A stretch of 64,000 bases of DNA from Mumia sp. zg.B17 (GCF_019550915.1 NZ_JAHWCI010000002.1:310001-374000); one strand, 5' to 3'. Shown: positions 6,254-15,220, counted from the stretch's first letter. The notes: generated from the letters alone by a model not told the origin. Made by a program: numbers and translations.

Positions 6254-8101
6254 TCACGACCTGAGGTCGTACTTGCGGTAGGTGACCACGAACTGGTCCA
6301 ACCGGACGGGCTTCTTGCCCTTCCAGATGACCTTGAGCCGCAGGCGCCCGTCGGCGCCGACCTCCCGCTCAGCGGCATCGAAGGCGAGGTGGCGTCGCGT
6401 GCTGGGGAGATGGCGGAAGGGGAGGGTCCGCCCTCGTGGCGTGACGACGGCGATCCTGATGTCGTTCTGCGTGCCCCAGGTGCCTCGCAGACGCACACGA
6501 GCGGCGAACCAGAGATCACGGTTGCGGTCGCCAGGGATCCGCAACGAGTGCAGGGTCGTCACGCGTCCCAGTCCCCGCCCTCCCGCCTTCCGCACGAATC
6601 GCACGTTGCCATGCCTGGCGCGCTTGACGCGGGCGTTCCGCTTCACCAGGGTGCGCTTCAACGTGGAGCGCGCGGAGGCTCTCACCGTCGTCTTGATGAG
6701 CTTTGGCGGGGTGGCGCGGACCGTGAACGGAGCCGACACCGGCCCGTACACGTACTCGCATCCGGTGTGGGTGCAGTTCCGCGTTCTCACGAGCTCGAGC
6801 CGGTAGCGTCCACTGGGCGCCACGGTCGCCACGCCGTCCTTCCAGTAGCGACCGTTCCACTCCAACGCACCCGCGATACCCAGGAGCGGCGTGCTGCCGC
6901 CCAGGGGTTTGCCGTTGCTCGCGAGGATCCTGTAGCGGATGTCGCCGTACCTCGCCTCGATGGGGTCGAGCGCAGGGCTGAACCTCATCACGGTCGGCAC
7001 CCCGGAGCCAGGGCCGACGCCAGCGAACGGGTAGAAGAAGGGCGTCGTCGGCGTCAAGCTCGTGATCTTCGCGGCGTTGCTCACGAACAGCGGCACGCTC
7101 TTGCGGGCGGACTTCGTGAAGTCGGTGGCCGTCGCGGTGACCTCGACCTCGAACCGGTACTCACCGGCCGGCAGAGGACGACCCAGACGTGCCTTCGGGT
7201 CGATCAGGACGCGCAAATTGGTCCCCGCCCAGTTTCCGCCGAATTGTCCCGCCCGGATCTCGTCGGCGGTGAACTCGTACGGGCCGGCAACCGTGGCACC
7301 GGCAGTCGAGATGATCCGCCAGCGGGCAGTGAGCGGAGTACGGGAGTCCAGGCTCACGTGGCTGGTCGCGGTCTCCCACAGGCCGTCGCCGTTCTGGCTC
7401 AGCAGCATCGGCCCCGGACTCGACAGGGTGATGTCCGGTTCCTTGCGAACCCTGAGGGAGAGGCCCGCTCCCTCGCACACCGCCGCATTGAGCGGACTGC
7501 ACTGCTGCAGCGAGACGTAGACGTCGACACTCGATGTGCTCGGGATGTCGACATCGATCACGTCGCCGTCACGGACCTGCCTGCTCCTGACGCCGCCGTC
7601 GACCGTCGCCGGAAACCCCCCGAGACCTGTGGCCCGCAGCGAGACCCGCTTGATGACCGACGGGTCGATCACCGACGGCAACGGCTTGGTCGGTGTGAGC
7701 GTCGGCCGCAGCCCCAGCACCGGGACGGCCTCGCTGGCGGTGGTGCACGACTCCAGGCTCGCATCGGAGCATGCCCGGACCCATGCGACGAACCGTGGGG
7801 GGAGCCCGGCTGTCGGCAGGGTGCCGCGGAAGATGCCGTCCGCGCCGGCAGCCACCGGCGTGCGCCGGACGATCCACGACGAGCTTGCCGACGTCGCCAG
7901 CTCGAAGACCACGTACGGCGACTCCGACGTCGCGGCGAGCTCGGCCGTCCCGCCGACCTCCGACTCCGCAGCCGGGGAGGTCAGAACCGGCGGCGCTGAG
8001 CCGGACACCGCCGTCTCCGCCGCCCCTGCAGGAACCTGCCCCGCTCCGGACGCCACCAGCACGGCAGCAGCAACCAACCCCACGACAACACGACGTGCCA
8101 C
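6254..8101 (-). CDS. Secreted beta-sandwich (Ig/FlgD-like repeat) protein of unknown function
   Basis: The 615-residue protein has a signal peptide at about 1-28 (RR followed by an Ala/Val core, AGA-AE cleavage region) and no membrane anchor at the C-terminus. The body is beta-rich and looks like several Ig-type modules. One near residues 380-440 has the FlgD-like pattern ALEWNGRYWKDG.....SGRYRLEL. Residues after about 450 are very basic (repeated Lys/Arg), unusual for a secreted protein. The pattern suggests binding to cell-wall or nucleic-acid polyanions, but no catalytic motif is seen. The start is GTG at 8101 with a weak ribosome site. The gene lies next to LCP genes, so a cell-envelope role is plausible but unproved. 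Confidence 0.65.
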   Translation of the reverse strand: MARRVVVGLVAAAVLVASGAGQVPAGAAETAVSGSAPPVLTSPAAESEVGGTAELAATSESPYVVFELATSASSSWIVRRTPVAAGADGIFRGTLPTAGLPPRFVAWVRACSDASLESCTTASEAVPVLGLRPTLTPTKPLPSVIDPSVIKRVSLRATGLGGFPATVDGGVRSRQVRDGDVIDVDIPSTSSVDVYVSLQQCSPLNAAVCEGAGLSLRVRKEPDITLSSPGPMLLSQNGDGLWETATSHVSLDSRTPLTARWRIISTAGATVAGPYEFTADEIRAGQFGGNWAGTNLRVLIDPKARLGRPLPAGEYRFEVEVTATATDFTKSARKSVPLFVSNAAKITSLTPTTPFFYPFAGVGPGSGVPTVMRFSPALDPIEARYGDIRYRILASNGKPLGGSTPLLGIAGALEWNGRYWKDGVATVAPSGRYRLELVRTRNCTHTGCEYVYGPVSAPFTVRATPPKLIKTTVRASARSTLKRTLVKRNARVKRARHGNVRFVRKAGGRGLGRVTTLHSLRIPGDRNRDLWFAARVRLRGTWGTQNDIRIAVVTPRGRTLPFRHLPSTRRHLAFDAAEREVGADGRLRLKVIWKGKKPVRLDQFVVTYRKYDLRS

Positions 8102-8177
8102 AGCGGTTTCCGATCAGTTCGAGGCATCGCTGCCCACGCCGAAGAATGGCGCTGAACCTAGCAGAGACCGGGCGGGG

Positions 8178-9386
8178 TCAGCGCGCGGGTAGACCATCCT
8201 TGGTACAAACGGCCTTGGTGATCTTGTCGGTCTCGCCGGCCTTGATGTAGCCGAACAGCTCGAGCGCCCGCTTCTTGTCCCACCGGACCGAGGCGTCGGC
8301 GATCGGGACCGTGCAGTTGTGACCCGAGCCGCCCATCGCCGCCGACAGGCTCCACGCGAACCGGCCCAACGAGATCGGGCCGACGTTGTCGCCGATCCGC
8401 AGCGAGTCGGTCGCTGCCGTCACGACGCCGGCGTACCGGAACGGGTTCAAGAACGTCGACGGCGACTTCACCGCGCCCGCGATCGCTCCGAGCACCTCGC
8501 GCTGGGACTGGACCCGCTGGAGGTCCTGCGTCGCGTACGAGTGGCGCGAGCGGGCGTACCCGAGGGCCTGCGCGCCGTCGACCTCCTGGCAGCCCTTCTT
8601 GAGCTTGAGGCCGGCGTCCTTGTCCTTGATCCCCTGCTTCGGGCAGATCTCGACGCCACCGACGGCGTCGACCATGTTGACGAAGCCGCCGAAACCGATC
8701 TCGACGTAGTCGTCGATACGGACGCCGGTGGACTGCTCCAGAGTCTCGACGAGCAGCTTGGGCCCGCCGTACGCGTACGCCGCGTTGATCTTGGTACGGC
8801 CGTGGCCGGGGATCGGGACGATGGAGTCGCGCGGGATGGAGACGAGCGTCGTCGGTCCGCCACCGACGTGCATCATCATGATCGTGTCGGTACGCCTTCC
8901 TTCGGCGTTGCCGGTCGCGAGCTTCTTGCGCTGGGCCTTGGTCAGCCCTTCACGGCTGTCCGAGCCGACGAGCAGGTAGGTCGTGCCCGGCTGGTCGGCG
9001 GGACGCTCACCACCCGGCGTGGCGTCGACCTTCTCGATCTTTCCCCACGCCCACACGGGCACCGCGATCAGGAAGATCAGCCATGCCACCAGGAGCAGGG
9101 GGATGATCCGGCGCGGCCGGAGCCACCGGCGGCCCGCGCCTCCGCCTCCGCCCGAGCGGCGCGGCGTGGCGGCCGGCCGGCGCTCGTCGGGGAACTGCAT
9201 CGGGGGCAGGTCCGACGGCCGCTGCTGCGGCTGGCCGGGGTGCGGCTGCTGGTGCGGAGGACCGTACGGCGGGCCACCGTACGGTTGCGACGACGGGCCT
9301 CCGACGACCCGCGTGGCGTCGTCGCCAGGGCCGTAGAGCCAGTCGAAGTCGTCGCCGTCACCGCGGCGCGGATCTCGATCGGGCAT
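8178..9386 (-). CDS. LytR-CpsA-Psr (LCP) family cell-wall ligase
   Basis: The protein has 402 residues. A Pro/Gln/Gly-rich cytoplasmic region (about 1-90) precedes one transmembrane helix (IIPLLLVAWLIFLIAVPVWAW) and an extracellular LCP domain. LCP motifs are all present: LLVGSDSREG, RTDTIMM, SIPRDS with the catalytic-pocket Arg and Asp, KINAAYAYGG, and the ALGYARSRHS...DLQR..SQR segment. LCP enzymes move lipid-linked polymers onto peptidoglycan; in actinobacteria this includes arabinogalactan or teichoic-type polymers. The ATG at 9386 is preceded by TACCTT with a 7-nt gap, so a leaderless mRNA is likely. It is divergent from a second LCP gene at 9525. Confidence 0.92.
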   Translation of the reverse strand: MPDRDPRRGDGDDFDWLYGPGDDATRVVGGPSSQPYGGPPYGPPHQQPHPGQPQQRPSDLPPMQFPDERRPAATPRRSGGGGGAGRRWLRPRRIIPLLLVAWLIFLIAVPVWAWGKIEKVDATPGGERPADQPGTTYLLVGSDSREGLTKAQRKKLATGNAEGRRTDTIMMMHVGGGPTTLVSIPRDSIVPIPGHGRTKINAAYAYGGPKLLVETLEQSTGVRIDDYVEIGFGGFVNMVDAVGGVEICPKQGIKDKDAGLKLKKGCQEVDGAQALGYARSRHSYATQDLQRVQSQREVLGAIAGAVKSPSTFLNPFRYAGVVTAATDSLRIGDNVGPISLGRFAWSLSAAMGGSGHNCTVPIADASVRWDKKRALELFGYIKAGETDKITKAVCTKDGLPAR

Positions 9387-9393
9387 GCGGTCG

Positions 9394-9399
9394 AAGGTA
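9394..9399 (-). promoter_or_regulatory. Candidate -10 element of leaderless promoter for the LCP gene
   Basis: On the minus strand TACCTT is followed by CGACCGC (7 nt) and the ATG at 9386. No Shine-Dalgarno is visible. Confidence 0.45.
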
Positions 9400-9524
9400 C
9401 CGGACAGGTCGTTCGACCCGCCGACGTGTCGGCGCGTCGCCCCGGGACGCCACCCTCCGGTGGTGATACTGGCGTGGCGTCCACTCGGGGCCGGCGCAGC
9501 ACGACAGCGACGTCATGGGGGTAC

Positions 9525-10976
9525 ATGTCCGACTACGCAGATGCCTACGGGCGGACGCAGGCCGAGGAGCAATCGGCCCGCATCCGCTTCCGTCGCGCAC
9601 TCTCGTTGATGCTCATGACGCTGGTCGCTCCGGGCTCGGCCCAGGTCGTCGCCGGCCATCGCAGGATCGGGCTGCTCGCGCTGCGGGTCTGGGGAGCGGT
9701 CTGGGGTGTCGTGGTGATCGCGGTGCTGCTGGGGCTGCTCGACCGCGGGATCATCATCTGGCTGCTCACCTCGTCGGGGATCCTCTGGCTGCTGCGGTTC
9801 GGCCTGATCATCCTCGCGCTCGCGTGGGTGGCGCTCTTCGCCGACGCCTGGCGACTCGGGTCACCGCTGCGGCTGGAGCGTCGCCAGAGGCTCGCGCTGA
9901 GCGGAGTCAGCGGCGTGCTGTGCTTCGTGACCGCCGGCGCGCTGTTCGTCGCCTCCAACCTGATGGCCGTCCAGCAGGACTTCATCACCACGGTCTTCGG
10001 TTCGTCGGCGGTCAGCGGGACCGACGCGGGGCGCTACAACGTGCTGCTCCTCGGTGCGGACTCCGGCAAGGGCCGTGACGGACTCCGCCCGGACTCTCTC
10101 ACCATCGCGAGCATCGACTCCGAGACCGGTGACACCGTCCTGGTGGGCCTTCCGCGCAACCTGGCCAACGTGCCGTTCCCCGAGAGCTTCCCGATGCATG
10201 ACGAGTTCCCGGACGGCTTCGACTGCGAGGGCTGCTACCTCAACAGCGTGAACACCTGGGCCGACGGCCACCCCGAGATCTTCGGCGGCAAGGGGCACGA
10301 GGGCATCGCCGCCACGGAGGCGGCGATCGAGGAGATCACGGGGCTCGAGATCAGCTATCACGTGCTGGTCAACATGAAGGGCTTCGCCTCCCTCGTCGAC
10401 GCCGTCGGTGGGGTGAAGGTCCGGGTCCGCGAGCGCACCGCCATCGGTGGCATCGGCTCGCCGATCACCGGCTGGATACGCAAGGGCAGGCAGGTCCTCG
10501 ACGGCAAGCAGGCGCTCTGGTACGCCCGCAGCCGCGTGCAGAACTCCGACTACTCACGGATGGCACGGCAGAAGTGCCTGATGAACGCGATGCTCCAGCA
10601 GCTCGACCCCAACACGGTGCTGCTCAAGGCGACGGGCATCGCCGAGTCGAGCAAGCGGATGCTCAGCACCGACATCCCCGCCGGTGAGCTCGACACCTTC
10701 GTCGACCTCGCGCTCAAGGCGCGGGGTGCGAAGATCTCGACGGTCTCTCTGGTGCCGCCCCAGGTCGACACGGGTGATCCGGACTTCGGCAAGATCCGGA
10801 AGATGGTGTCGAAGGCGGTGAAGCGCTCCGAGGACGGGGCCGGCGAGTCCGGCGGCGGCTCCGCCACCAAGGCCGGGTCGTCCGGTCGCCCAGCGGTGAC
10901 GAAGACCGGGGGCGACCCTGCTGCCGAGCGAGCGGCCCGGGCGAACCAGGCCGAGGACCTGGCGGACGCCTGCTGA
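9525..10976 (+). CDS. Second LCP family protein with multi-helix N-terminus
   Basis: The protein has 483 residues from the ATG at 9525, with GGGGG just upstream. Unlike its neighbour it has about three membrane helices in the first 150 residues: LALRVWGAVWGVVVIAVLL, LRFGLIILALAWVALF and GVLCFVTAGALFVASNLM. The LCP domain follows, with VLLLGADSGKGRDGLRPDSLT, LVGLPRNLANV, LNSVNTWADGHPEIFGG and ALWYARSRVQNSDYSRMARQ. The residue that is Asp in the usual PRD is Asn here. An inserted FPMHDEFPDGFDCEGCYL segment may form a disulfide. The C-terminal 60 residues are Gly/Ser/Ala/Lys-rich and disordered. It probably transfers a different glycopolymer than the gene at 8178, or serves another acceptor. Confidence 0.88.
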   Translation: MSDYADAYGRTQAEEQSARIRFRRALSLMLMTLVAPGSAQVVAGHRRIGLLALRVWGAVWGVVVIAVLLGLLDRGIIIWLLTSSGILWLLRFGLIILALAWVALFADAWRLGSPLRLERRQRLALSGVSGVLCFVTAGALFVASNLMAVQQDFITTVFGSSAVSGTDAGRYNVLLLGADSGKGRDGLRPDSLTIASIDSETGDTVLVGLPRNLANVPFPESFPMHDEFPDGFDCEGCYLNSVNTWADGHPEIFGGKGHEGIAATEAAIEEITGLEISYHVLVNMKGFASLVDAVGGVKVRVRERTAIGGIGSPITGWIRKGRQVLDGKQALWYARSRVQNSDYSRMARQKCLMNAMLQQLDPNTVLLKATGIAESSKRMLSTDIPAGELDTFVDLALKARGAKISTVSLVPPQVDTGDPDFGKIRKMVSKAVKRSEDGAGESGGGSATKAGSSGRPAVTKTGGDPAAERAARANQAEDLADAC

Positions 10977-11014
10977 CGATCACGCGTCGGTCGGCCCGGT
11001 GGCCTGCGTGCCTG

Positions 11015-11722
11015 TCAGCCGACGGTGACCCGCTCGGTCTCGGCGATCGCCGCGATGCGGTCGGCGTCGGACTCCGGCGAGCGCGAGCGAACGAGCACCA
11101 GGGAGCCCTTGGCGTGAAGGGCCCCGAGGATCGCGGGCATCAACGCCGCGGTGTCGCGGTCTCCCACCAGCAGCACGCGGGCGCCGTCGGGGTAGCGGTC
11201 GGCGGAGTCGGCGACCAGGTCGGCGTGCGTGACGATGCCGTCGGCGTCGCGAACCGCGACGGAGGAGCTGCGCGGCGGGTAGTACGCAGTGAACCGGTCG
11301 CCGTGCCCGCCCACGTCAGCGTTGTAGTCGATCACCCCTGGCGGCAGCGGTGACGTGAAACGGCCCCCGAGCGGACGCAGCGACAGCGCGACGATGTCGT
11401 CGGCGTCGCCGGCCACCTCGAGCGTCTCCGGGTCGACGACCACGACGGGATGGCCGGGCTCGAGGCTGACCGCAGACCCGACCACCCAGACCGCGAGCAG
11501 CCACACGACGGTCTCCCAGTGGATCGGGAGGAGCACCCCGACGGTGCTCTCGTCGTCGGCGCCCAGGGTGTCCTGCAGCATGTTCGCCGTCTTGGCCACC
11601 CAGTTCATCGTGGTCGTCAGGCTCAGCTCGGTGCGCTCACCCGTCTCGAGGTCGTAGAACGTCACCACGGGCCGCGACGGATCGGCTCGAGCGGCACTCG
11701 TGAGGAGGTCGGCGATGGTCAC
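11015..11722 (-). CDS. TIGR03089 family protein (AMP-binding-like fragment)
   Basis: The 235-residue protein resembles the N-terminal part of adenylate-forming enzymes. It has FYDLETGERTELSLTTTMNWVAKTANML near 25-52 and VGVLLPIHWETVVWLLAVWVVGSAV near 62-85, as in acyl-CoA synthetases. It lacks the Thr/Ser-rich P-loop and the C-terminal adenylation domain, so adenylation is unlikely. This size and content define the actinobacterial family TIGR03089, of unknown role. It lies 10 bp after cofE on the same strand and is probably co-transcribed with the F420 genes, though a functional link is not shown. Confidence 0.8.
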   Translation of the reverse strand: MTIADLLTSAARADPSRPVVTFYDLETGERTELSLTTTMNWVAKTANMLQDTLGADDESTVGVLLPIHWETVVWLLAVWVVGSAVSLEPGHPVVVVDPETLEVAGDADDIVALSLRPLGGRFTSPLPPGVIDYNADVGGHGDRFTAYYPPRSSSVAVRDADGIVTHADLVADSADRYPDGARVLLVGDRDTAALMPAILGALHAKGSLVLVRSRSPESDADRIAAIAETERVTVG

Positions 11723-11731
11723 GCAGCCACC

Positions 11732-12715
11732 TTAACGGCCCGCGGTGAGCGTGGTCCTCACCTCGACCTCGACCTCCAGACGGTACGCGGCGGCACCGAT
11801 GCGCAGGCGCTCGGCGACACGTCCGGCCTCGACCATGGCGGCCGCGCCGCCACCGAGGGGCGTCACGTGGAAGGTGCCCTCGGCGTGCGTGACGGCGACA
11901 AGGTCCTCGTCGGGGGCCGCGAGCTCGTGGACGCGGTCGGCCGCGCCGTCGCCGGCGGGGGAGAAGCCCGCGGGCTGACTCTCGGTCAGCACCGCCTCGA
12001 CCGCGTCACGGGCGCCCAGGCCGAAAAGGTCCTCGTCCTCGGGGCGAAGGAGGTCGCGCGCCCCGGTGCCGGCCGTCGTCCAGTGGTCCCCGACCCAGTG
12101 ACGCGGGAGGCCGCGGACGACCACGAACGGGGTGTTGCTCGTCTTCCCGGCGACCAGCTCCGCCGCGCCGGCGATCTCGTCGGCGACCGCGGGCTCGGTC
12201 ACGTGCAGGGCGTTGCCGTAGGAGTCCTGCGTACCCGACAGCGAGTTCATCACCTTCAGACCCGCGCTCCCGATCGCGATGTCGGTCTGCCCGCGCCGCC
12301 AGGCCCGGCCCGCGGTGTCGGAGAGCACCAGGCCGATCTCCACCCCTGCCCGCCGCCGGAGCGCCCGCCAGAGGTCGTACGCCGTCGCGTCGGGGTCGTC
12401 CGGCAGTGTCAGGACCGTGCCCGGCGTGGTGTTGCTGGCGTCGACGCCGGCCGCGGCCATCGTGAGGCCCGCGCGGTTGCGCACGATGCGGGTCGGACCG
12501 CGGCGCGCGACCACGCGGACGGTCTCGCGATCGATCACGGTCTCGCGGTCCCCGCTCGTCACGAGGCCGAGTGCCTTGCTGACGACCTTGCTCGTCACCA
12601 CGACGACGTCACCGTCGCGGAGCGGCTCGTCGAGACGGCCGAGGAGGAGGTCGACGAGGTCGTCGCCCGGCCGCACCTCGCGCACACCGGTGACCGGCCA
12701 CAGCGTGAGGCTCAT
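11732..12715 (-). CDS. cofE: Coenzyme F420-0:L-glutamate ligase (CofE domain, no nitroreductase domain)
   Basis: The 327-residue protein adds L-glutamate to F420-0 in the cytosol. CofE-type signatures run through about 1-245: an N-terminal VTGVREVRPGDDLVDLL, GDVVVVTSKVVSKALG, the VDASNTTPGTVLTLPDD loop, and VLSDTAGRAWRRGQTDIAIGSAGL. Mycobacterial FbiB is about 450 residues, with a C-terminal nitroreductase-like domain that reduces dehydro-F420-0. Here only about 80 residues follow, with no FMN-binding nitroreductase motifs. The ATG overlaps the cofD stop (ATGA), so the two are translationally coupled. If FbiB-type reduction is needed in this organism, a separate reductase must exist elsewhere. 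Confidence 0.92.
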   Translation of the reverse strand: MSLTLWPVTGVREVRPGDDLVDLLLGRLDEPLRDGDVVVVTSKVVSKALGLVTSGDRETVIDRETVRVVARRGPTRIVRNRAGLTMAAAGVDASNTTPGTVLTLPDDPDATAYDLWRALRRRAGVEIGLVLSDTAGRAWRRGQTDIAIGSAGLKVMNSLSGTQDSYGNALHVTEPAVADEIAGAAELVAGKTSNTPFVVVRGLPRHWVGDHWTTAGTGARDLLRPEDEDLFGLGARDAVEAVLTESQPAGFSPAGDGAADRVHELAAPDEDLVAVTHAEGTFHVTPLGGGAAAMVEAGRVAERLRIGAAAYRLEVEVEVRTTLTAGR

Positions 12716-13689
12716 CGGGCGACGCCGACCTCACGTGCGAGAGCGAGCGCGTCGGCGGCGAGCGTGCGGGTGGTCTCGGCGTCGGACATGTAGAGCGGCA
12801 CCGCGCGGGCGACGAGGCCTGCCTCCTCGAGCGGGCCGAGCTGGTCGGCGTCACCGGTGTCGACGAGCCAGCCGTCGAGCACGCCACCGGTCTTACGGGC
12901 GCCGTAGCGGACCCCCACGGCGCCGGCGCTCACACCGACGCCGAGCGCGGTGAGCAGCTGGTCGGCCATGCCTCGCACCGCACCGCCGGCGATGATGGGG
13001 GAGATGCCGATCACGGGGGCACGGGTGGTCCGGAGCGCGTCCGAGACACCGGCCACGGCGAGGATCGGCCCCACCGACACGACGGGGTTCGACGGCGGGA
13101 CGAGGACCACGTCGGTGTCCATGACCGCCTCGATCACACCGGGGGCGGGCTTGGCCTCCTCGATGCCGATCATGACGACGTCGTGGGCGGGTACGGCGGC
13201 TCGGAGGCGCACCCAGTACTCCTGGAAGTGGATCGCGCGGCGCTGACCCTCGTTCTCGACGACGACGTGGGTCTCCACCCGGTCGTCGGTCATGGGGAGC
13301 AGCGTGACACCGGGTTGCCACCGCACGCAGAGCGCGCGGGTGACGTCGCTGAGCGGGTAGCCCGCCTGCAGCATCTGCGTACGCACGAGGTGGGTGGCGA
13401 CGTCACGGTCGCCGAGTCCGAACCAGGTGGGTTGCGCGCCGTACGCGGCGAGCTCCTCCTTGACGCTCCAGGTCTCGTCGGACCGGCCCCAGCGGCGCTC
13501 CTCGTCGATCCCGCCGCCGAGGGTGTACATCAGCGTGTCGAGGTCGGGGCAGACCTTCAGTCCGAAGAGCCACAGGTCGTCGGCGGTGTTGCCGACGACG
13601 GTGACCTCGGCCTCGTCGCCTACCTCGTCGAGCAGGCCACGGACGAACGCGGCGCCGCCGATACCTCCGGACAGAACGGTGATCCTCAT
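12712..13689 (-). CDS. cofD: 2-phospho-L-lactate (or PEP) transferase for F420 synthesis, CofD/FbiA
   Basis: The 325-residue enzyme transfers the Fo moiety onto a phosphoryl-three-carbon group to make F420-0 or dehydro-F420-0. The N-terminus MRITVLSGGIGGAAFVRGLL holds the Gly-rich nucleotide loop. NTADDLWLFGLKVCPDLDTLMYTLGG, GLGDRDVATHLVRT and the LVPPSNPVVSVGPIL loop near 200 are standard CofD segments. The ATG at 13689 is chosen because AGGGAG lies about 9 nt upstream and the family begins there; the longer in-frame extension is not conserved. It is the first gene of a cofD-cofE-TIGR03089 operon and is divergent from a membrane-protein gene. Confidence 0.93.
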   Translation of the reverse strand: MRITVLSGGIGGAAFVRGLLDEVGDEAEVTVVGNTADDLWLFGLKVCPDLDTLMYTLGGGIDEERRWGRSDETWSVKEELAAYGAQPTWFGLGDRDVATHLVRTQMLQAGYPLSDVTRALCVRWQPGVTLLPMTDDRVETHVVVENEGQRRAIHFQEYWVRLRAAVPAHDVVMIGIEEAKPAPGVIEAVMDTDVVLVPPSNPVVSVGPILAVAGVSDALRTTRAPVIGISPIIAGGAVRGMADQLLTALGVGVSAGAVGVRYGARKTGGVLDGWLVDTGDADQLGPLEEAGLVARAVPLYMSDAETTRTLAADALALAREVGVAR

Positions 13690-13820
13690 GCGGACATTCT
13701 CCCTGTCCGGTCCTGATCCGACGCACTCCCGGCCGGACGAATGGACTGTCTCGTGCGTAGGGTAGGTCCGTTCGTTGGGCCAGGGCACGACCCTGCGCCC
13801 GATCCAGGAGATGGGGATCT

Positions 13821-15152
13821 GTGTTCGACTCACTACGCAAGTACCGCGACATCTTCTCGTACGCGTTGCTGGGGATCGTTGCCGCGACGTTGCTGGCGCA
13901 CTTCATCGCGCTGCTCGACGACCGCGGCTGGGGTTCCTGGGCGAACGCCGCCCTCAACCCGGGCCTCGTGCTGGTCACCGCCCTCGCCGTCGCGATCGCC
14001 GCACCGCGCAAGGACGACCTGAGCTCGGGAGCGCGCACGATCACGATCGCCGCGATCGCGGTGCTCGGGGTGAGCATCGCGCTCGGCCTGTGGGGGCTCA
14101 TCAAGGCGCTCAGCGAGGACCTCTACCCCAACAAGGCGTCCTTCACGATCCTCGTGCTGGCGACACTGGCGCTCAACGGCCTCGTGATCTTCGCTGCCGT
14201 CACCCTTCTCCGCGAGCTGCCTGCTCCGGCGCGCGCGCCGAAGCACCAGCAGGCGTGGGGCGGCCAGCAGCAGGGGCCGTGGGGGCAGCCGCAGGGCGGC
14301 CAGCAGGGCTGGCCCGCGCAGCAGCAGCCGCAGCCTCAGCAGTGGGCCGACCAGGGTGGCTGGCCGCAGCAGGGCCTCCCGCAGCAGCAGAGCCCGCAGG
14401 CGCCTCAGCCGCAGCAGCAGAGCTGGCAGGGGTACGGAGCGGGCGCGGCAGGTGCCGCCGCCGGCTACGGTGCGGCCGAGGCCGCGCAGCACTCGCCCTC
14501 GTGGGGCACCCCCTCGTACCCGGCGCCCGAGGCGCCCGCCCCCGAGGAGCCGGCCGAGCAGTCCACGGCCGTGTGGACCCCGCCGGCTGAGGAGCCCTCG
14601 ACCGATCTACGGTCGCAGAGCCCGGGCCAGGAGCAGCCGGCCTCGGCGTGGGGGGCGCAGCCGCCCGAGCAGCAGCCGAACGCCGACTGGGGAAGCAGCG
14701 CACCGGACGCCGGATGGGGGCGTGACTCGCAGTGGTCGCCGCCCGAGCAGCCGATCCCGAGCACGTGGGCACAGCCGGCGACCGAGCAGCCGACGTGGCA
14801 GCCGCCCAGCGAGTACGGATCGACCTGGCCGCAGCCGCCGCAGCCGCCGCAGCCCGAGCAGCAGTCCTATACGCCGCCTGAGCAGCCTGCCCAGCCGACG
14901 TGGCAGGGCGAGGGTGGCGGATGGGGCAGCTCGTCCCCCTCGACGGGTTGGTCCGCTCCCACGACTGAGCCCGAGGGCGATCAGCCGGTCGCACGCCTCG
15001 GAAACGCCACGTTCGATGCTGTTCCCGAGACGGACGCCACGTACGAGGCAGGGACGTCGACTGGCGAGTCGTCGGACAAGCCGACCGACGGCGAGGACGG
15101 TGGCGACGAGCCTCGTTCCTCGTCCTGGTGGACGCCCGGAAGCGGCTCCTGA
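13821..15152 (+). CDS. Membrane protein with long Gln/Trp/Pro-rich disordered tail
   Basis: The protein has 443 residues from the GTG at 13821, with AGGAG about 10 nt upstream. The first 140 residues hold about four transmembrane helices: YALLGIVAATLLAHFIALL, ALNPGLVLVTALAVAIAA, TITIAAIAVLGVSIALGLWGLI and FTILVLATLALNGLVIFAAV. The remaining 300 residues are low-complexity, with QQ, WGQPQGG and PEQP-type repeats and Trp about every 12-15 residues, then an acidic end. No known domain is recognised in the tail. Such tails can mediate weak multivalent contacts at the membrane. Position between cofD and whiB gives no clear role. Confidence 0.7.
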   Translation: MFDSLRKYRDIFSYALLGIVAATLLAHFIALLDDRGWGSWANAALNPGLVLVTALAVAIAAPRKDDLSSGARTITIAAIAVLGVSIALGLWGLIKALSEDLYPNKASFTILVLATLALNGLVIFAAVTLLRELPAPARAPKHQQAWGGQQQGPWGQPQGGQQGWPAQQQPQPQQWADQGGWPQQGLPQQQSPQAPQPQQQSWQGYGAGAAGAAAGYGAAEAAQHSPSWGTPSYPAPEAPAPEEPAEQSTAVWTPPAEEPSTDLRSQSPGQEQPASAWGAQPPEQQPNADWGSSAPDAGWGRDSQWSPPEQPIPSTWAQPATEQPTWQPPSEYGSTWPQPPQPPQPEQQSYTPPEQPAQPTWQGEGGGWGSSSPSTGWSAPTTEPEGDQPVARLGNATFDAVPETDATYEAGTSTGESSDKPTDGEDGGDEPRSSSWWTPGSGS

Positions 15153-15170
15153 TCCATCTCGGAGCTTGAC

Positions 15171-15202
15171 GAAGGCCCGTACCACGGATGGTGCGGGCCT
15201 TC
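15171..15202 (+). terminator. Intrinsic terminator after the Gln/Trp-rich membrane protein
   Basis: A 14-bp stem (15171-15184 with 15189-15202, arms starting GAAGGCCC) has one G-T pair and a 4-nt loop. It lies 18 bp after the stop, and only a short GCATTAG follows. Confidence 0.75.
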
Positions 15203-15220
15203 GCATTAGCACTACTCGGC

